DNA of 64,000 nucleotides from positions 1-64,000 of the forward strand of contig JASMKH010000005.1 of the NCBI GenBank assembly GCA_030749435.1, written 5' to 3'. The notes under the pieces are model-generated. The model worked only from the letters and a program-made list of their open reading frames with translations, was not told where the DNA came from and ran no database searches. Both the position numbers and the translations under genes were made by a program. This DNA comes from Phycisphaerales bacterium. Its GTDB lineage: Bacteria; Planctomycetota; Phycisphaerae; Phycisphaerales; SM1A02. Positions 26,896 through 36,387 of this stretch are shown piece after piece. Positions within the stretch are counted from its first letter, which is position 1. Each line of letters opens with the position of its first letter.

Positions 26896-27946
26896 GCTGC
26901 TTGTACCTCAGCCACTGCTCCCGGTAATCGGCCTTCACATCGGCAGGTGCTTTGCGATAAGCGGAGCGGGCTGCTTTGACGGCCTTGTCGACATCTCCTC
27001 GCTTGAAGTGCGTCGCTGCAATTGTCTTGAGGCCGCGTGCCTGATCTCTCGCCTCAATCATCCGGTCATAGGCCTGCTGCGCCGAATCGAGCGCGAAGTC
27101 GAGGTCGCGCTGGTGATCCTGAATGTCGGGGTCTCCGACAATTCGATCAACGAGCAGGAACACCGCGTGCGGATCGCTCTCGAGGCGGCCTTCTACAAAC
27201 GTCGTAGCCGCCCCGTAGGCCGAATCGCGATCCTGCATGTCCGTCAGCCGGGTTTCGAAGAGGTCAATCTCCGTATCGACGAAGACGGTCGGACTCATGG
27301 CAACGATCTCGTTGGCAATCAACTCGTACTGACGCCAGTTCTTGACCTGCTTCTGCTTTCGCAAATCGTCGAATCGAGGCGCTGCGTCCCGCATCATCCT
27401 CGCATCGAATCGACCCTGCAGCACCTTGATCAGAGTCTGCTCAAACTTCTCGTCATTGGGGTTTCCGATGAACTGGATTCTGCCTTCCGGGCCCACAATG
27501 AACGCCGCTGGAATCCCGCTGAGCTTCGCCGCCTTGAACCAGGTCTTCTGAGGACCTCGTGAACTCGAGATTCCGATGGCGTACTTGATCTGCGCGCGAT
27601 TGCGATCAACCCACGGCCGCACCTCGTCCACCTCCTCCTCAGTCACTCCGATGATCTGGAGCCGCTCGTGCCCCCAATCTTCCTGAAGTCGACTCAGGTG
27701 CGGGATGGAGAACTTGCATGGGCCGCACCAGGTCGCCCAGAACTCGACGACGTGAACCTTGCCGTCGGTCATGTCGACCTTCTGCTCCTCGCTGCTCGGA
27801 AGGAGCCAGGTCTCGAGCTTGAATCCGCCGGGCGCCTCATCTCCGACCTTGAGTTGCTCGGCGGCCTGGGTTGTTGCAGCCAGCGCGCACAGCCCAGTGA
27901 CCGCTGCGAGCAGCAGGAACCGACTTCCGGACGACGTCTTACGCAT
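26882..27946 (-). CDS. TlpA-like thioredoxin-domain protein
   Basis: A 354-aa exported protein. The start is the ATG at 27946 with GGGAG 8 nt upstream, in preference to a GTG at 27955. The signal peptide ends near TTQAAE. The thioredoxin fold (about residues 35-180) has the redox motif WCGPC (Cys74, Cys77) and the cis-proline segment SGIPAAFIVG, so a periplasmic disulfide reductase role is likely. The C-terminal 170 residues are helical with TPR-like character and an unknown role. A TATACT box at 27999-27994 could be a -10, although read-through from pgk (57 bp upstream) is also possible. Confidence 0.88.
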   Translation of the reverse strand: MRKTSSGSRFLLLAAVTGLCALAATTQAAEQLKVGDEAPGGFKLETWLLPSSEEQKVDMTDGKVHVVEFWATWCGPCKFSIPHLSRLQEDWGHERLQIIGVTEEEVDEVRPWVDRNRAQIKYAIGISSSRGPQKTWFKAAKLSGIPAAFIVGPEGRIQFIGNPNDEKFEQTLIKVLQGRFDARMMRDAAPRFDDLRKQKQVKNWRQYELIANEIVAMSPTVFVDTEIDLFETRLTDMQDRDSAYGAATTFVEGRLESDPHAVFLLVDRIVGDPDIQDHQRDLDFALDSAQQAYDRMIEARDQARGLKTIAATHFKRGDVDKAVKAARSAYRKAPADVKADYREQWLRYKQHASS

Positions 27947-28003
27947 GTGTGGCACTCCCGGGCCTCTGGCCCATCCCTCCGACCATACCGGCGAGTATAG
28001 CGC

Positions 28004-29215
28004 TCATTGGGTTTCCAAGGAAGCCAGCGCGGGCAATTCAGCCCCCTCAAGCATCCGCAGACTTGCCCCGCCGCCCGTCGAGACATGTGAAATGCGATCC
28101 GCGACGCCGGCTCGTTCGATCGCGGCAGCCGTCTCGCCACCTCCCACCACCGTCACGGCACGATGGGAATGGGTCGCCCGCGCCAGCGCCTTGGCGAGCC
28201 CGACCGTGCCCGTATCGAAGGGACGCTGTTCAAACACGCCTACCGGCCCGTTCCAGACCACCGTCCTGGCTTGCAGAATCCGAGTCGTCCAGTCCGCCAA
28301 TGTCTCCGGGCCGATGTCGAGCCCCATCCACCCCGGTGGAATCCCGAGTTCGCACGTGCGGGTCGCGACATTGTCACCAATCGACTCGGCACACGTGTGG
28401 TCGAGGGGCAGCAGCAGCGTTGTCGAAGCGTCAACGGCCTGTGAGAGCAGCTCGCTCGCCATGTCCACCATGTCGCATTCGACGAGACTGCTGCCCGTTC
28501 CATCGCCACGCGCCGCCATGAACGTATACGCCATCGCGCCGCCAACCATGACGGCATCGACCTTCGGAAGCAGGTTGCGGATGGCCGCCAGTTTGTCCGA
28601 GACCTTGGCGCCACCCAGGATGGCAATGAACGGCTGCTGGGGGTTTGCCAGAACATCGGCCAGGTAGTGAATCTCCTTTTCAAGGAGCAAGCCCGCGACG
28701 CGAGGACGGTCCTGCATGGCCTCAGGCACACCGACCATGGACGCGTGCGCCCGGTGCGCGGTGCCGAAGGCGTCGTCCACGTAGGCGTCTCCGAGCGCCG
28801 CGATGCTGGCGCTCAACACCGGGTCGTTCTTCTTCTCTCCGGACTCGAACCGGAGGTTGTCCAGCAGGATGACGTCGCCCGGATTCGCAGCCGAAGTCGC
28901 GGTGGCCGCCGCCTCGCCCGAGCACGCCCCCTCGACGAAGCGAACCTGATGCGCCGCGCCGAGTAACTTCTGGAGCCGCTCAGCCACGGGCCGCATCGAA
29001 TACGGCAACTCCGGCCCGGTCCCCCCGGGACGCCCAAGATGGCTCATGAGTATTGGCAGCCCGCCGCCACGAAGGACCGTCTCGATCGTCGGCAACGCCG
29101 CCTTGAGCCGTCGATCGTCCACAATGTCGCCACCGTCCAGCGGCACGTTGAAGTCGACCCGGATCAACACGCGCTTGCCGCGGCACTCAAGGTCTTTCAC
29201 ACTCCGCGTCGCCAT
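28004..29215 (-). CDS. pgk: Phosphoglycerate kinase
   Basis: A 403-aa glycolytic enzyme converting 1,3-bisphosphoglycerate and ADP to 3-phosphoglycerate and ATP. Diagnostic segments are VLIRVDFNVPLD, LPILMSHLGRPGG, LLDNLRFESGEKKND, FIAILGGAKVSDK, WNGPVGVFE and STGGGASLRMLEG. ATG at 29215 with GGAGGT 7 nt upstream. In-frame codons extend another 360 upstream but that part runs antisense through miaA and is not coding. It is divergent from miaA across 81 bp that contain the palindrome ACGGTACCGT at 29256-29265. Confidence 0.98.
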   Translation of the reverse strand: MATRSVKDLECRGKRVLIRVDFNVPLDGGDIVDDRRLKAALPTIETVLRGGGLPILMSHLGRPGGTGPELPYSMRPVAERLQKLLGAAHQVRFVEGACSGEAAATATSAANPGDVILLDNLRFESGEKKNDPVLSASIAALGDAYVDDAFGTAHRAHASMVGVPEAMQDRPRVAGLLLEKEIHYLADVLANPQQPFIAILGGAKVSDKLAAIRNLLPKVDAVMVGGAMAYTFMAARGDGTGSSLVECDMVDMASELLSQAVDASTTLLLPLDHTCAESIGDNVATRTCELGIPPGWMGLDIGPETLADWTTRILQARTVVWNGPVGVFEQRPFDTGTVGLAKALARATHSHRAVTVVGGGETAAAIERAGVADRISHVSTGGGASLRMLEGAELPALASLETQ

Positions 29216-29296
29216 CCAGTCACCTCCAGGGGGCCCCGTCCTCAGCCTGACGCGTACGGTACCGTCCACAGCCCCTATGACCGGATTCATGAATCG

Positions 29297-30226
29297 ATGA
29301 CATCGAGCACCACCAGACCCACCATTGTGGTGGTGGGCCCGACGGCGGGCGGGAAGACCGCCATTTCCGTGGAACTCGCCCGTGCGCTTCCTGGAGGCGG
29401 CGAGTGCGTGTCGGCAGACTCGATGCAGGTGTACCGAGGCATGGACATCGGGACCGCCACGCCGACCGATCAGGATCGCGGCGGCATCCCCCACCATCTC
29501 CTCGACATCGTCGAACCCGACCAACCCTGGACCCTCGACGACTGGCTCGTCGCTGCCACCACAACGATCGCGGAGATCCGCAACCGTGGTCATTGGCCCA
29601 TTCTGGTCGGTGGCACGAACCTCTACGTGCAGGCTTACCTCTTCGGGCTGCTGGATGGTCCAGCCCCGGACCACGCCCTTCGAGGTGAACTTTTGGCCAT
29701 GGACCCGGCGGACCTTCGCGCGGAGTTGGCCCGCCGAGATCCGGAGGCGGCGCGGCGCATTCACCCGAATGACCGGCGGCGGGCAGTGCGGGCCCTCGAG
29801 TATGCCCGCCTCACTGGAACACCCCTCACCGCCGCGCAGGTGCAGTGGAACCAGACGTGCCGCGAGGAGGCTCGAATCCTCGGACTGGACTGGCCGACCG
29901 AGTTGATCAACCGCCGGATCAACGCCAGAGTCAAGGACATGATGGCCGCCGGGCTGCTCGACGAAGTTCGACAACTCGTTGCCTCCAACCGACTTGGAGC
30001 GCAGTCTGCAGCCGCCGTCGGGTACGCCCAGCTCATCGAGCACCTGCAAGGGAACTGCACGCTTGAGGAGGCCGTTGAGCAGATCAAGATCCGAACCAGG
30101 CGGCTGGCCAAGCAGCAGCGGACCTGGCTGCGGAAGTTCCGCCACCTCCCGCGATGCCTTTGGGTCGAGCCCAATGGCAAATCGACCCAAGACATTGTCT
30201 CTCAGGCAGTTACTGCGTTTTCCTGA
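29297..30226 (+). CDS. miaA: tRNA dimethylallyltransferase
   Basis: A 309-aa enzyme that adds a dimethylallyl group to A37 of tRNAs reading U-starting codons. The P-loop GPTAGGKT lies at residues 14-21. Downstream motifs are SADSMQVYRGMDIGTATPT, GIPHHLLDIVEPDQPW, ILVGGTNLYVQA and RRLAKQQRTWLRKF. The length is typical. Start at the ATG 29297, the only good one before the P-loop. Its substrate dimethylallyl diphosphate comes from the MEP pathway, two genes of which (ispG, dxs) lie within 10 kb. Confidence 0.97.
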   Translation: MTSSTTRPTIVVVGPTAGGKTAISVELARALPGGGECVSADSMQVYRGMDIGTATPTDQDRGGIPHHLLDIVEPDQPWTLDDWLVAATTTIAEIRNRGHWPILVGGTNLYVQAYLFGLLDGPAPDHALRGELLAMDPADLRAELARRDPEAARRIHPNDRRRAVRALEYARLTGTPLTAAQVQWNQTCREEARILGLDWPTELINRRINARVKDMMAAGLLDEVRQLVASNRLGAQSAAAVGYAQLIEHLQGNCTLEEAVEQIKIRTRRLAKQQRTWLRKFRHLPRCLWVEPNGKSTQDIVSQAVTAFS

Positions 30227-30269
30227 GCCCTCGCCGGGACTTTCCTGATGGATCTTGGCAAGCGGCGGC

Positions 30270-30298
30270 TTGACAGACGCCGATGCGATGGCCATAAC
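30270..30298 (+). promoter_or_regulatory. Sigma70-like promoter of topA
   Basis: A perfect TTGACA (30270-30275), a 17-nt spacer and CATAAC (30293-30298). The start site would be near 30305, giving a leader of about 60 nt before the topA ATG. Confidence 0.62.
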
Positions 30299-30305
30299 GC
30301 CCCCC

Positions 30306-30336
30306 CTCGGGTGATGTCAGCCCGAGTGCTCCCGAG
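30306..30336 (+). promoter_or_regulatory. topA leader with two alternative hairpins
   Basis: CTCGGG at 30306-30311 can pair with CCCGAG at 30321-30326 or, equally well, with a second CCCGAG at 30331-30336. The two pairings exclude each other. They sit at the very start of the predicted topA transcript. Confidence 0.45.
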
Positions 30337-30366
30337 GCTTTCCCGCCTCCCCGCCGCAGAGTCCGC

Positions 30367-32934
30367 ATGTCCACCAATCTCGTCATCGTCGAGAGTCCCG
30401 CCAAGGCCAAGACCATCCAGCGGTATCTGGGGGATGGGTGGGAGGTTGAGGCCTCGGTTGGCCATATTCGAGATCTGCCCAAACGGAATCCGAAGGGAAG
30501 CAAGGCCCCGGTGCCGGGGGTCGATCTCGAGAATGACTTCAAGCCGACCTACGAAGTCTCGGCCGACTCCAAGAAGGTTGTCACCAGACTCCGCAAACTC
30601 GCCAAGGCCGCCGACACCATCTGGTTCGCCACCGACCTGGACCGCGAGGGGGAAGCCATCGCATGGCATCTTGCCGAGTGCCTGAAGGTGGATCCCGCCA
30701 AGGCCCGGCGGGTCACCTTCAATGCAATCACCAAGGCGGAGATCGCCGCCGCGTTCTCGGATCCGACCCCGATCAACATGGACCGGGTAAACGCCCAGCA
30801 GGCGCGACGGATCATCGATCGCATCGTGGGATATCAGGTCTCCCCCCTGCTGTGGCAGCGAGTGGCAGGTGGGCTGAGCGCCGGCCGCGTGCAGTCTCCG
30901 GCGGTCAGGTTGATCGTGGAGCGGGAACAACTGATCCGCGCCTTTGTCCCGGACGAGTACTGGCAGGCCGATGTGCGACTCACGCAGGACGCGGGCCAGG
31001 TCGAGACACTCGCCCAAGGGTGGGCCACGCTTCACGGCGATGAATCGCCACCGACCAAGAAGGCCGAGGCAGCCTGGCTCTCGGAGCATCACGCCATCTC
31101 TGCCCAACTGGCGGCGTTTGACCACGGCGACTACGCCCTGAAGTTGGGGCACGAGGACTGGAGCGCCCATACCGACGCCGAAGCGGCGCACCGAACGCGG
31201 GTGCTGGCGATTGCCGAGGCACTTGGCATCAAATCGCCGACACTCAACGTCTCCGACGATCCCGAGGGCAAGGGCCCAGCCGCCCGCACGCTCACGGTGG
31301 AGGGCGAGGTCGATCCCGAAGCGCGATGGCGCGTGACCGCCATCCAGAAGAAGCAGTCAAAGTCGCGTCCGCATGCCCCGTTCATCACGAGCAGCCTGCA
31401 GGCGGCCGCGGCCAACACGCTCGGTTTTACTGCCCGCCGCACCATGGGCGCCGCGCAGGGCCTCTATCAGGGCGTTGCGATTCCGGGCGAGGGGCAGGTC
31501 GGACTGATCACCTACATGCGGACCGACTCGACCCACGTCGCCCCGGAGGCGGTCCAGGCCGTGCGTGCCTTCATTCAGGACGCGGTCGGAGCGAAGTACC
31601 TGCCCGAGAAGCCCAGGAACTACCACTCCAGCAACCGACAGGCGCAGGAAGCCCACGAAGCGATCCGACCGACCGACCCGAGCCGCCGCCCAGAGGACCT
31701 CCCGCAGTCGATGCAGGAGGACCAGCGACGGCTCTACGACCTCATCTGGCGGCGATTCGTGTCGGGACAGATGGTGTCCGCCCTGTGGGACCGAACCGAG
31801 TTCCGACTCCGTCGAAGTGACCGCGATGATGGCGCCGAATTGAAAGTGGCCGGCAGGGCACTGCAATTCGATGGCTGGTACCGCATCGCGGGCGTGCCGA
31901 AGTCGGATGGCGAGCAGATCCTCCCCGACCTGAGTGAAGGCGACGAACTGACGCCCTTCGCCGTCGAGCCAAGGCAGCGATTCACATCACCCCCCGCTCG
32001 GTTCACCGAGTCGGCGCTCATCAAACAGTTGGAGCGTGAAGGCATCGGCCGCCCCTCCACCTACGCGACCATCATCGAGAAGATTCAGCAGAAGTACGTC
32101 GAGAAGATCGAGCGAAGTTTCCACCCGACGGCCGTCGGTGAAGTGGTTACAGAAAAGTTGATCGGCGCGTTTCCGAGACTCATGGATGTCGGGTACACGC
32201 GGTCGATGGAGTCTGACCTTGACAAGATCGCCGCGTCCGACGCCGATCTGGTCGCGACGCTGAAGAGTTTCTACGGCCCCTTCGCCGACGCACTTGCGAC
32301 CGCCTACGAGACCATGACGCACGCACGCGCCGAGATGACCCCGGCGAATTGGAAGTGCCCCGAGTGCGGCGCTCGAACGGCGTATCGCCTTGCCCGAAGC
32401 GGCAGACGTTTTCTCTCATGTTCGACCTACCCGGACTGCACGTTCGCCACCGGCGTCGATCGAGACGGCAAGCCCCAATTGGAACAGCGGGTCAACGTCG
32501 CCTGCCCTGAGGACGACTCGCCGATGATCCTCCGTCAGGGACGATTCGGCCCCTTCCTCGCATCGGTGAACTACCCCGACGTCAAGATGGTGCTGAATCT
32601 CGACAAGAAGGGTGGATTGAAGATCCCGGCCGTGCCACCACTCAAGACTGAATTGGAGTGTGAGAAGTGCGGCAAGCCGCTCAATCTGAGGATGGGCAAG
32701 CGTGGCCCCTGGCTTGGTTGCAGTTCCTTCCCGAAGTGCCGTGGCCGCGGCAAGTGGAAATCGCTCGACGACGAGATCAGGGCGACGCTTGAAGCGGCGC
32801 TTGAGGCGCATGAGCAGGCGAATCCAAGGCCCGTCGTCAAGCGGCTCGATGGAGACCCCATTCCCGAAGGAACACCGGTCGCGGATCTCCTCCTGCCCGG
32901 CGAAGACGTCGACCTTGAGCCCTTCGAGGAGTGA
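30367..32934 (+). CDS. topA: DNA topoisomerase I (type IA)
   Basis: An 855-aa enzyme that relaxes negative supercoils by transient single-strand cleavage. The TOPRIM domain has the VESPAKAKTI glutamate and the TDLDREGEAIAWH acidic triad. The active-site tyrosine is in GLITYMRTDST. GIGRPSTYATII marks the core domain. Two C-terminal zinc ribbons (CPEC...C..C and CEKC...C..C) follow. Shortly after them is a Pro/Asp/Glu-rich tail. It has its own strong promoter and leads into ispG, 33 bp downstream. Confidence 0.98.
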   Translation: MSTNLVIVESPAKAKTIQRYLGDGWEVEASVGHIRDLPKRNPKGSKAPVPGVDLENDFKPTYEVSADSKKVVTRLRKLAKAADTIWFATDLDREGEAIAWHLAECLKVDPAKARRVTFNAITKAEIAAAFSDPTPINMDRVNAQQARRIIDRIVGYQVSPLLWQRVAGGLSAGRVQSPAVRLIVEREQLIRAFVPDEYWQADVRLTQDAGQVETLAQGWATLHGDESPPTKKAEAAWLSEHHAISAQLAAFDHGDYALKLGHEDWSAHTDAEAAHRTRVLAIAEALGIKSPTLNVSDDPEGKGPAARTLTVEGEVDPEARWRVTAIQKKQSKSRPHAPFITSSLQAAAANTLGFTARRTMGAAQGLYQGVAIPGEGQVGLITYMRTDSTHVAPEAVQAVRAFIQDAVGAKYLPEKPRNYHSSNRQAQEAHEAIRPTDPSRRPEDLPQSMQEDQRRLYDLIWRRFVSGQMVSALWDRTEFRLRRSDRDDGAELKVAGRALQFDGWYRIAGVPKSDGEQILPDLSEGDELTPFAVEPRQRFTSPPARFTESALIKQLEREGIGRPSTYATIIEKIQQKYVEKIERSFHPTAVGEVVTEKLIGAFPRLMDVGYTRSMESDLDKIAASDADLVATLKSFYGPFADALATAYETMTHARAEMTPANWKCPECGARTAYRLARSGRRFLSCSTYPDCTFATGVDRDGKPQLEQRVNVACPEDDSPMILRQGRFGPFLASVNYPDVKMVLNLDKKGGLKIPAVPPLKTELECEKCGKPLNLRMGKRGPWLGCSSFPKCRGRGKWKSLDDEIRATLEAALEAHEQANPRPVVKRLDGDPIPEGTPVADLLLPGEDVDLEPFEE

Positions 32935-32967
32935 TCCACAGGTGGGATGCCCGTACAATCCCACGCA

Positions 32968-34218
32968 ATGGACCGCCGCAAGACACGCCAGATCTCGGTA
33001 GGCAACGACCGCACCGGTGTCATTCGCATCGGCGGTGATGCCGAGGTCTCGGTTCAGACCATGACCTCGGGCAGCACATGCGAGATCGACTCGTGCGTGG
33101 CGGAGATCAATCGACTCGCGGCCGCAGGGGCGGACATCGTTCGTGTCGCTGTCCCGAAGCGAGCTGACACCGAGGCGCTTCCCGAGATTCTGAATCAGAC
33201 ACGCGTCCCGATCGTCGCGGATGTGCACTTCCACTTTCAGCGTGCGCTGGAGGCGGTCGAAGCTGGCGTACACAAGATTCGACTGAATCCGGGCAATATC
33301 GCTGACGGCGATCAGGTCAACAGCGTGATTGATGCGTGTTCCGAGCGGGGTATTCCCATCCGCATCGGTGTGAATGAAGGATCGATCATCGAGCGTAGAG
33401 ACAAGAAGCAGCGGATGGAGGAGCTCGGCAAGTTCTTTGCCGATCACCGACAAGGGCACCTCATGGCGCTCATGATCACGAAGTTGGAGGAATACCTCGA
33501 ACTGTTCGAGGCCCGCAACTTCCACGACATCTGCATCAGTGCCAAGTCCATGGACGCGAGACTCGCCATCGACACCTACAGGGAGATCTCGAAGCGATTC
33601 GACTACCCCCTGCACCTCGGCGTCACCCACGCCGGCCCAAGAGAGACCGGCGCGATCAGAAGCATCGTGGCTCTTGGAACGCTGCTTGCCCAAGGCGTCG
33701 GGGACACGCTTCGCATCAGCTATGCGAGCGACCCGGTGTTTGAAGTCGATGATGGACTGGAGATGCTCTGGTCGCTCGGCCTGCGAGAACGCAGGGGTGC
33801 CGAACTCATCGCCTGCCCGACCTGCGGCCGCATTCAGGTCGACCTCTTCCGACTCGTGCAGGATGTCCGGGACAAGCTTGCCGAACATATCACCGTGCCG
33901 ATGAAGGTGGCCGTCATGGGGTGCGTCGTCAATGGCCCGGGCGAAGCCGAGGGCGCCGATGTGGCGGTCTTCGCGGGAGACCGCAGGGGCATCATCTACG
34001 TGCAGGGGCAACGCGTCGCAAACGTCCCGGAGGAGGAGATCCTCGACCGGCTCCTGCAGGAGTGTCGAGCATTTCAGGACCGGGTCAACGCCGGGGAGGC
34101 GAGGTTGGGTGAGAAGGCTGTCGACATCCTTCCGCCGGACCCGATCGGCGAACTCGGAAGCGGATTCGACTCCATCGCGAGAGGAGCCGTCGAGCAGATC
34201 TCCGTCGGAAAGACATGA
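32968..34218 (+). CDS. ispG: 4-hydroxy-3-methylbut-2-enyl diphosphate synthase
   Basis: A roughly 416-aa iron-sulfur enzyme of the MEP pathway that makes HMBPP from the cyclic diphosphate. The N-terminal barrel begins RRKTRQISVGN, with VQTMTSGSTCE, IVADVHFHFQRAL and KIRLNPGNIAD. The 4Fe-4S ligands are in ACPTCGR and VMGCVVNGPGEA. The start is uncertain: the ATG at 32968 matches usual IspG N-termini and follows a TACAAT box by 8 nt, whereas the ATG at 32947 would add seven residues and has only a poorly spaced Shine-Dalgarno. The stop overlaps the pseudopilin start by 4 bp. Confidence 0.95.
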   Translation: MDRRKTRQISVGNDRTGVIRIGGDAEVSVQTMTSGSTCEIDSCVAEINRLAAAGADIVRVAVPKRADTEALPEILNQTRVPIVADVHFHFQRALEAVEAGVHKIRLNPGNIADGDQVNSVIDACSERGIPIRIGVNEGSIIERRDKKQRMEELGKFFADHRQGHLMALMITKLEEYLELFEARNFHDICISAKSMDARLAIDTYREISKRFDYPLHLGVTHAGPRETGAIRSIVALGTLLAQGVGDTLRISYASDPVFEVDDGLEMLWSLGLRERRGAELIACPTCGRIQVDLFRLVQDVRDKLAEHITVPMKVAVMGCVVNGPGEAEGADVAVFAGDRRGIIYVQGQRVANVPEEEILDRLLQECRAFQDRVNAGEARLGEKAVDILPPDPIGELGSGFDSIARGAVEQISVGKT

Positions 34219-35153
34219 GAACCCGCCGAGACCAGTCCAGTCGTGGCTACACACTCGTCGAACTCATGGTGGTGCTTGCGATCATCGGCATACTTCTGGC
34301 CATGGTCGGCGGCGGGCTGCTTCTTGCACGCCGCGCGGCCCACACAGCTGCGCAATCGAACGACCTTCGACAGGTCGGATTTGCATGGGGCCAATACAAC
34401 GTCGACAACGAGGCGAAGTTCGTGCCGGGTCTGGTGTCCACCCGCGTTCAGCGGAATCGGCGCATGGGCATCGCCTATCCGGATCACACGCCGATCTCAC
34501 CTGCTCCGTCCTTCGAAGCGTCGCTCCCGAACACCGGCGGCCCTTGGACCTGGCGGCTGGTCGAGTACCTGAGCAACAACCTGGCGCCTCTGCTTCGTGG
34601 ACCCGATCGTGAACTGCTGCCCATCTTCGACTACCCCGCGCACGGAACGCACATCGCCTATTCTCCAGCCTTCGCCTACAACGGGTGGTACGTCGGTGGA
34701 CATTGGACCATGTCCACGGACGGTGCCAGGCCCCTGCAGGCCTTTCGACGCGCTCCGCTCGCCGATCGGTCGTACATGAACGTCGTCGTAACATCCGCAG
34801 GCAAGGTCAAACACCCGACGAAACTGATCGTGTTCGCGCCAGGGACGCTTGTCGAGGACCCCGGAGTCGCCAAGGCCAACGAGCACGACGCCGATGGTTG
34901 GTTTGAAGTCACACCCCCGTGGCTCGCGGACGTGCACATGTGGGAAATGCGAGAACTCGACAACGTCGAAGTGTTCGAACAGGACGTCGCCATCCCGTGG
35001 CTCGGGGCCGACCGAGATCTGCCCGTCTTTCACGCCGATGGCCACGTCGAAACGCTCTCACTGGCGGACCTGTCCGAGCAGGACAGATGGATCGACCCTG
35101 CCAAGGCGATTGACGAGACGCCCGCATCTCAGTTCACGCATGAACCCGAGTGA
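34215..35153 (+). CDS. Pseudopilin-like protein (prepilin N-terminal cleavage/methylation motif)
   Basis: A 312-aa protein with a type IV prepilin leader: RGYTLVELMVVLAIIGILLAM, in which cleavage would follow Gly and leave an N-methylated aromatic residue with Glu5 intact. The C-terminal region includes PVFHADGHVETLSL, similar to the His/Asp-Gly tail motif of planctomycete pseudopilin-like (DUF1559-type) proteins. It would need a prepilin peptidase and a type II or IV assembly system, none of which is in the window. Coupled to ispG by an ATGA overlap, which is a chance neighbourhood functionally. Confidence 0.87.
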   Translation: MRTRRDQSSRGYTLVELMVVLAIIGILLAMVGGGLLLARRAAHTAAQSNDLRQVGFAWGQYNVDNEAKFVPGLVSTRVQRNRRMGIAYPDHTPISPAPSFEASLPNTGGPWTWRLVEYLSNNLAPLLRGPDRELLPIFDYPAHGTHIAYSPAFAYNGWYVGGHWTMSTDGARPLQAFRRAPLADRSYMNVVVTSAGKVKHPTKLIVFAPGTLVEDPGVAKANEHDADGWFEVTPPWLADVHMWEMRELDNVEVFEQDVAIPWLGADRDLPVFHADGHVETLSLADLSEQDRWIDPAKAIDETPASQFTHEPE

Positions 35154-35155
35154 CC

Positions 35156-36385
35156 TCAGCGGCCGAGTTGCCTGCCGAACATGCCGGTCCAGCCCTTGAC
35201 CATGCTCACGTCCGCCTGCGACAACTGCGACGTGGACAGGTCGATCTCGATGGCAGGGAGCCACCGATGTCCCGACGGCGTCCATTGGCCCGGACGTTGG
35301 CTCAGCAGGTCTGCAAGCCCCGCCATATGCCCCGCCCCGTACAGCACGGCCACGGTTCGCTGTGACTCCCCGCACGCGATGATGGCGTCAACGACCTCCA
35401 TCGCCCGCTCGTTGCGCAGGTCAATCAGCACTTCGCGAAAGGCTGGCCCCTGCATGGCCAGCGCACCGTCAATCATGTCCTCGTCACCCAGCATCTCGAT
35501 CAACAGCACTTTCATGGTGTCAACGACCCGGCCGCCGAGCATGGCGTCAATCGTCGGGATCACGGCCAGAATGCCTCGAGCGATGCCCCCGACCAGACCC
35601 TGTTCCGAAAGAAGATCCGTGAGATTGTCGATCTGCTGCCCCCGTGCCTCGAATGCGGCCGCCAATTGCTCGATGTCCAGATCCCCGGGCGTCCACCGAA
35701 CATCGTCATAGGGCAGGGCGTCCAACTGAAAGGTAAGCCCGAGCATCTCGGCCAGTGATCGCTGCAACATCGCCTCATCGACGCGCGGCTCTTGAGCAGG
35801 AATCGTCGCCACAATGTCTGCCGCATCGCCCTGACCCCCGGGGACACCGTCGCTTCCCAGGCTCGTCAGCGTCGCCGCTCCGTCCTCGCTCCGGGCCAGC
35901 ATCCAAGGTCGATTCCATCCATCCCTCGACAGACCACGCACCAGCCCGGTCACACGGGCCTCGCTGCCGGCCAGCGCGCTCATCGCCCCGTTCCAATCGA
36001 ACGCGTTCGTGCCTGCAAGCACATCCGCAAGCAGGTCTGCAGTCTTGCGGGTCGCCACGACCGCTTCGCCCGCGGCAGCTTCCCACGGCGGACGACCGCC
36101 CACGGGCAGCACCGACTCGAAGACCACGACGTCACAGGAATCCAGCAGTTCGTTGACCGCTGTGTAGTAGTCGGATTCGCCGACGTGGGTCACCCCGACC
36201 AGCCAGATCCGATCGCCTCGCTCGGCCGAGTCGAAGGCCCGCGCCGCAATCTCAAGCCGCCCACCTTCCGCGTCCCAGACGGGCCTCAGCCACGCGGCAT
36301 GTTCCTCGGCGATCGATGTTGAAACTGCGGCGAAGAATCCCATCGCCACACATGCAGCACTGGTTCGGATCGACACACCAGGCAT
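35156..36385 (-). CDS. TraB/GumN-family protein
   Basis: A roughly 409-aa exported protein with a signal peptide ending near STSIAEE. The family's conserved pieces are present: WLVGVTHVGESDYY near the N-terminus, VVVFESV shortly after, and LYGAGHMAGL near the C-terminus, which contribute the His/Glu residues of the putative metal or protease site. The start is set at the second ATG (36385) because AAGGAG is 7 nt upstream of it; the ATG at 36391 would be only 1-2 nt from the Shine-Dalgarno. It directly follows the ExbB-like gene. Function of the family is still uncertain (putative metalloprotease). Confidence 0.82.
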   Translation of the reverse strand: MPGVSIRTSAACVAMGFFAAVSTSIAEEHAAWLRPVWDAEGGRLEIAARAFDSAERGDRIWLVGVTHVGESDYYTAVNELLDSCDVVVFESVLPVGGRPPWEAAAGEAVVATRKTADLLADVLAGTNAFDWNGAMSALAGSEARVTGLVRGLSRDGWNRPWMLARSEDGAATLTSLGSDGVPGGQGDAADIVATIPAQEPRVDEAMLQRSLAEMLGLTFQLDALPYDDVRWTPGDLDIEQLAAAFEARGQQIDNLTDLLSEQGLVGGIARGILAVIPTIDAMLGGRVVDTMKVLLIEMLGDEDMIDGALAMQGPAFREVLIDLRNERAMEVVDAIIACGESQRTVAVLYGAGHMAGLADLLSQRPGQWTPSGHRWLPAIEIDLSTSQLSQADVSMVKGWTGMFGRQLGR

Positions 36386-36387
36386 GG

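Noticed and set aside
29216-30295. N-terminal extension of phosphoglycerate kinase to 763 residues
   Set aside because: The extra part is antisense to miaA, and a good Shine-Dalgarno marks the ATG at 29215.
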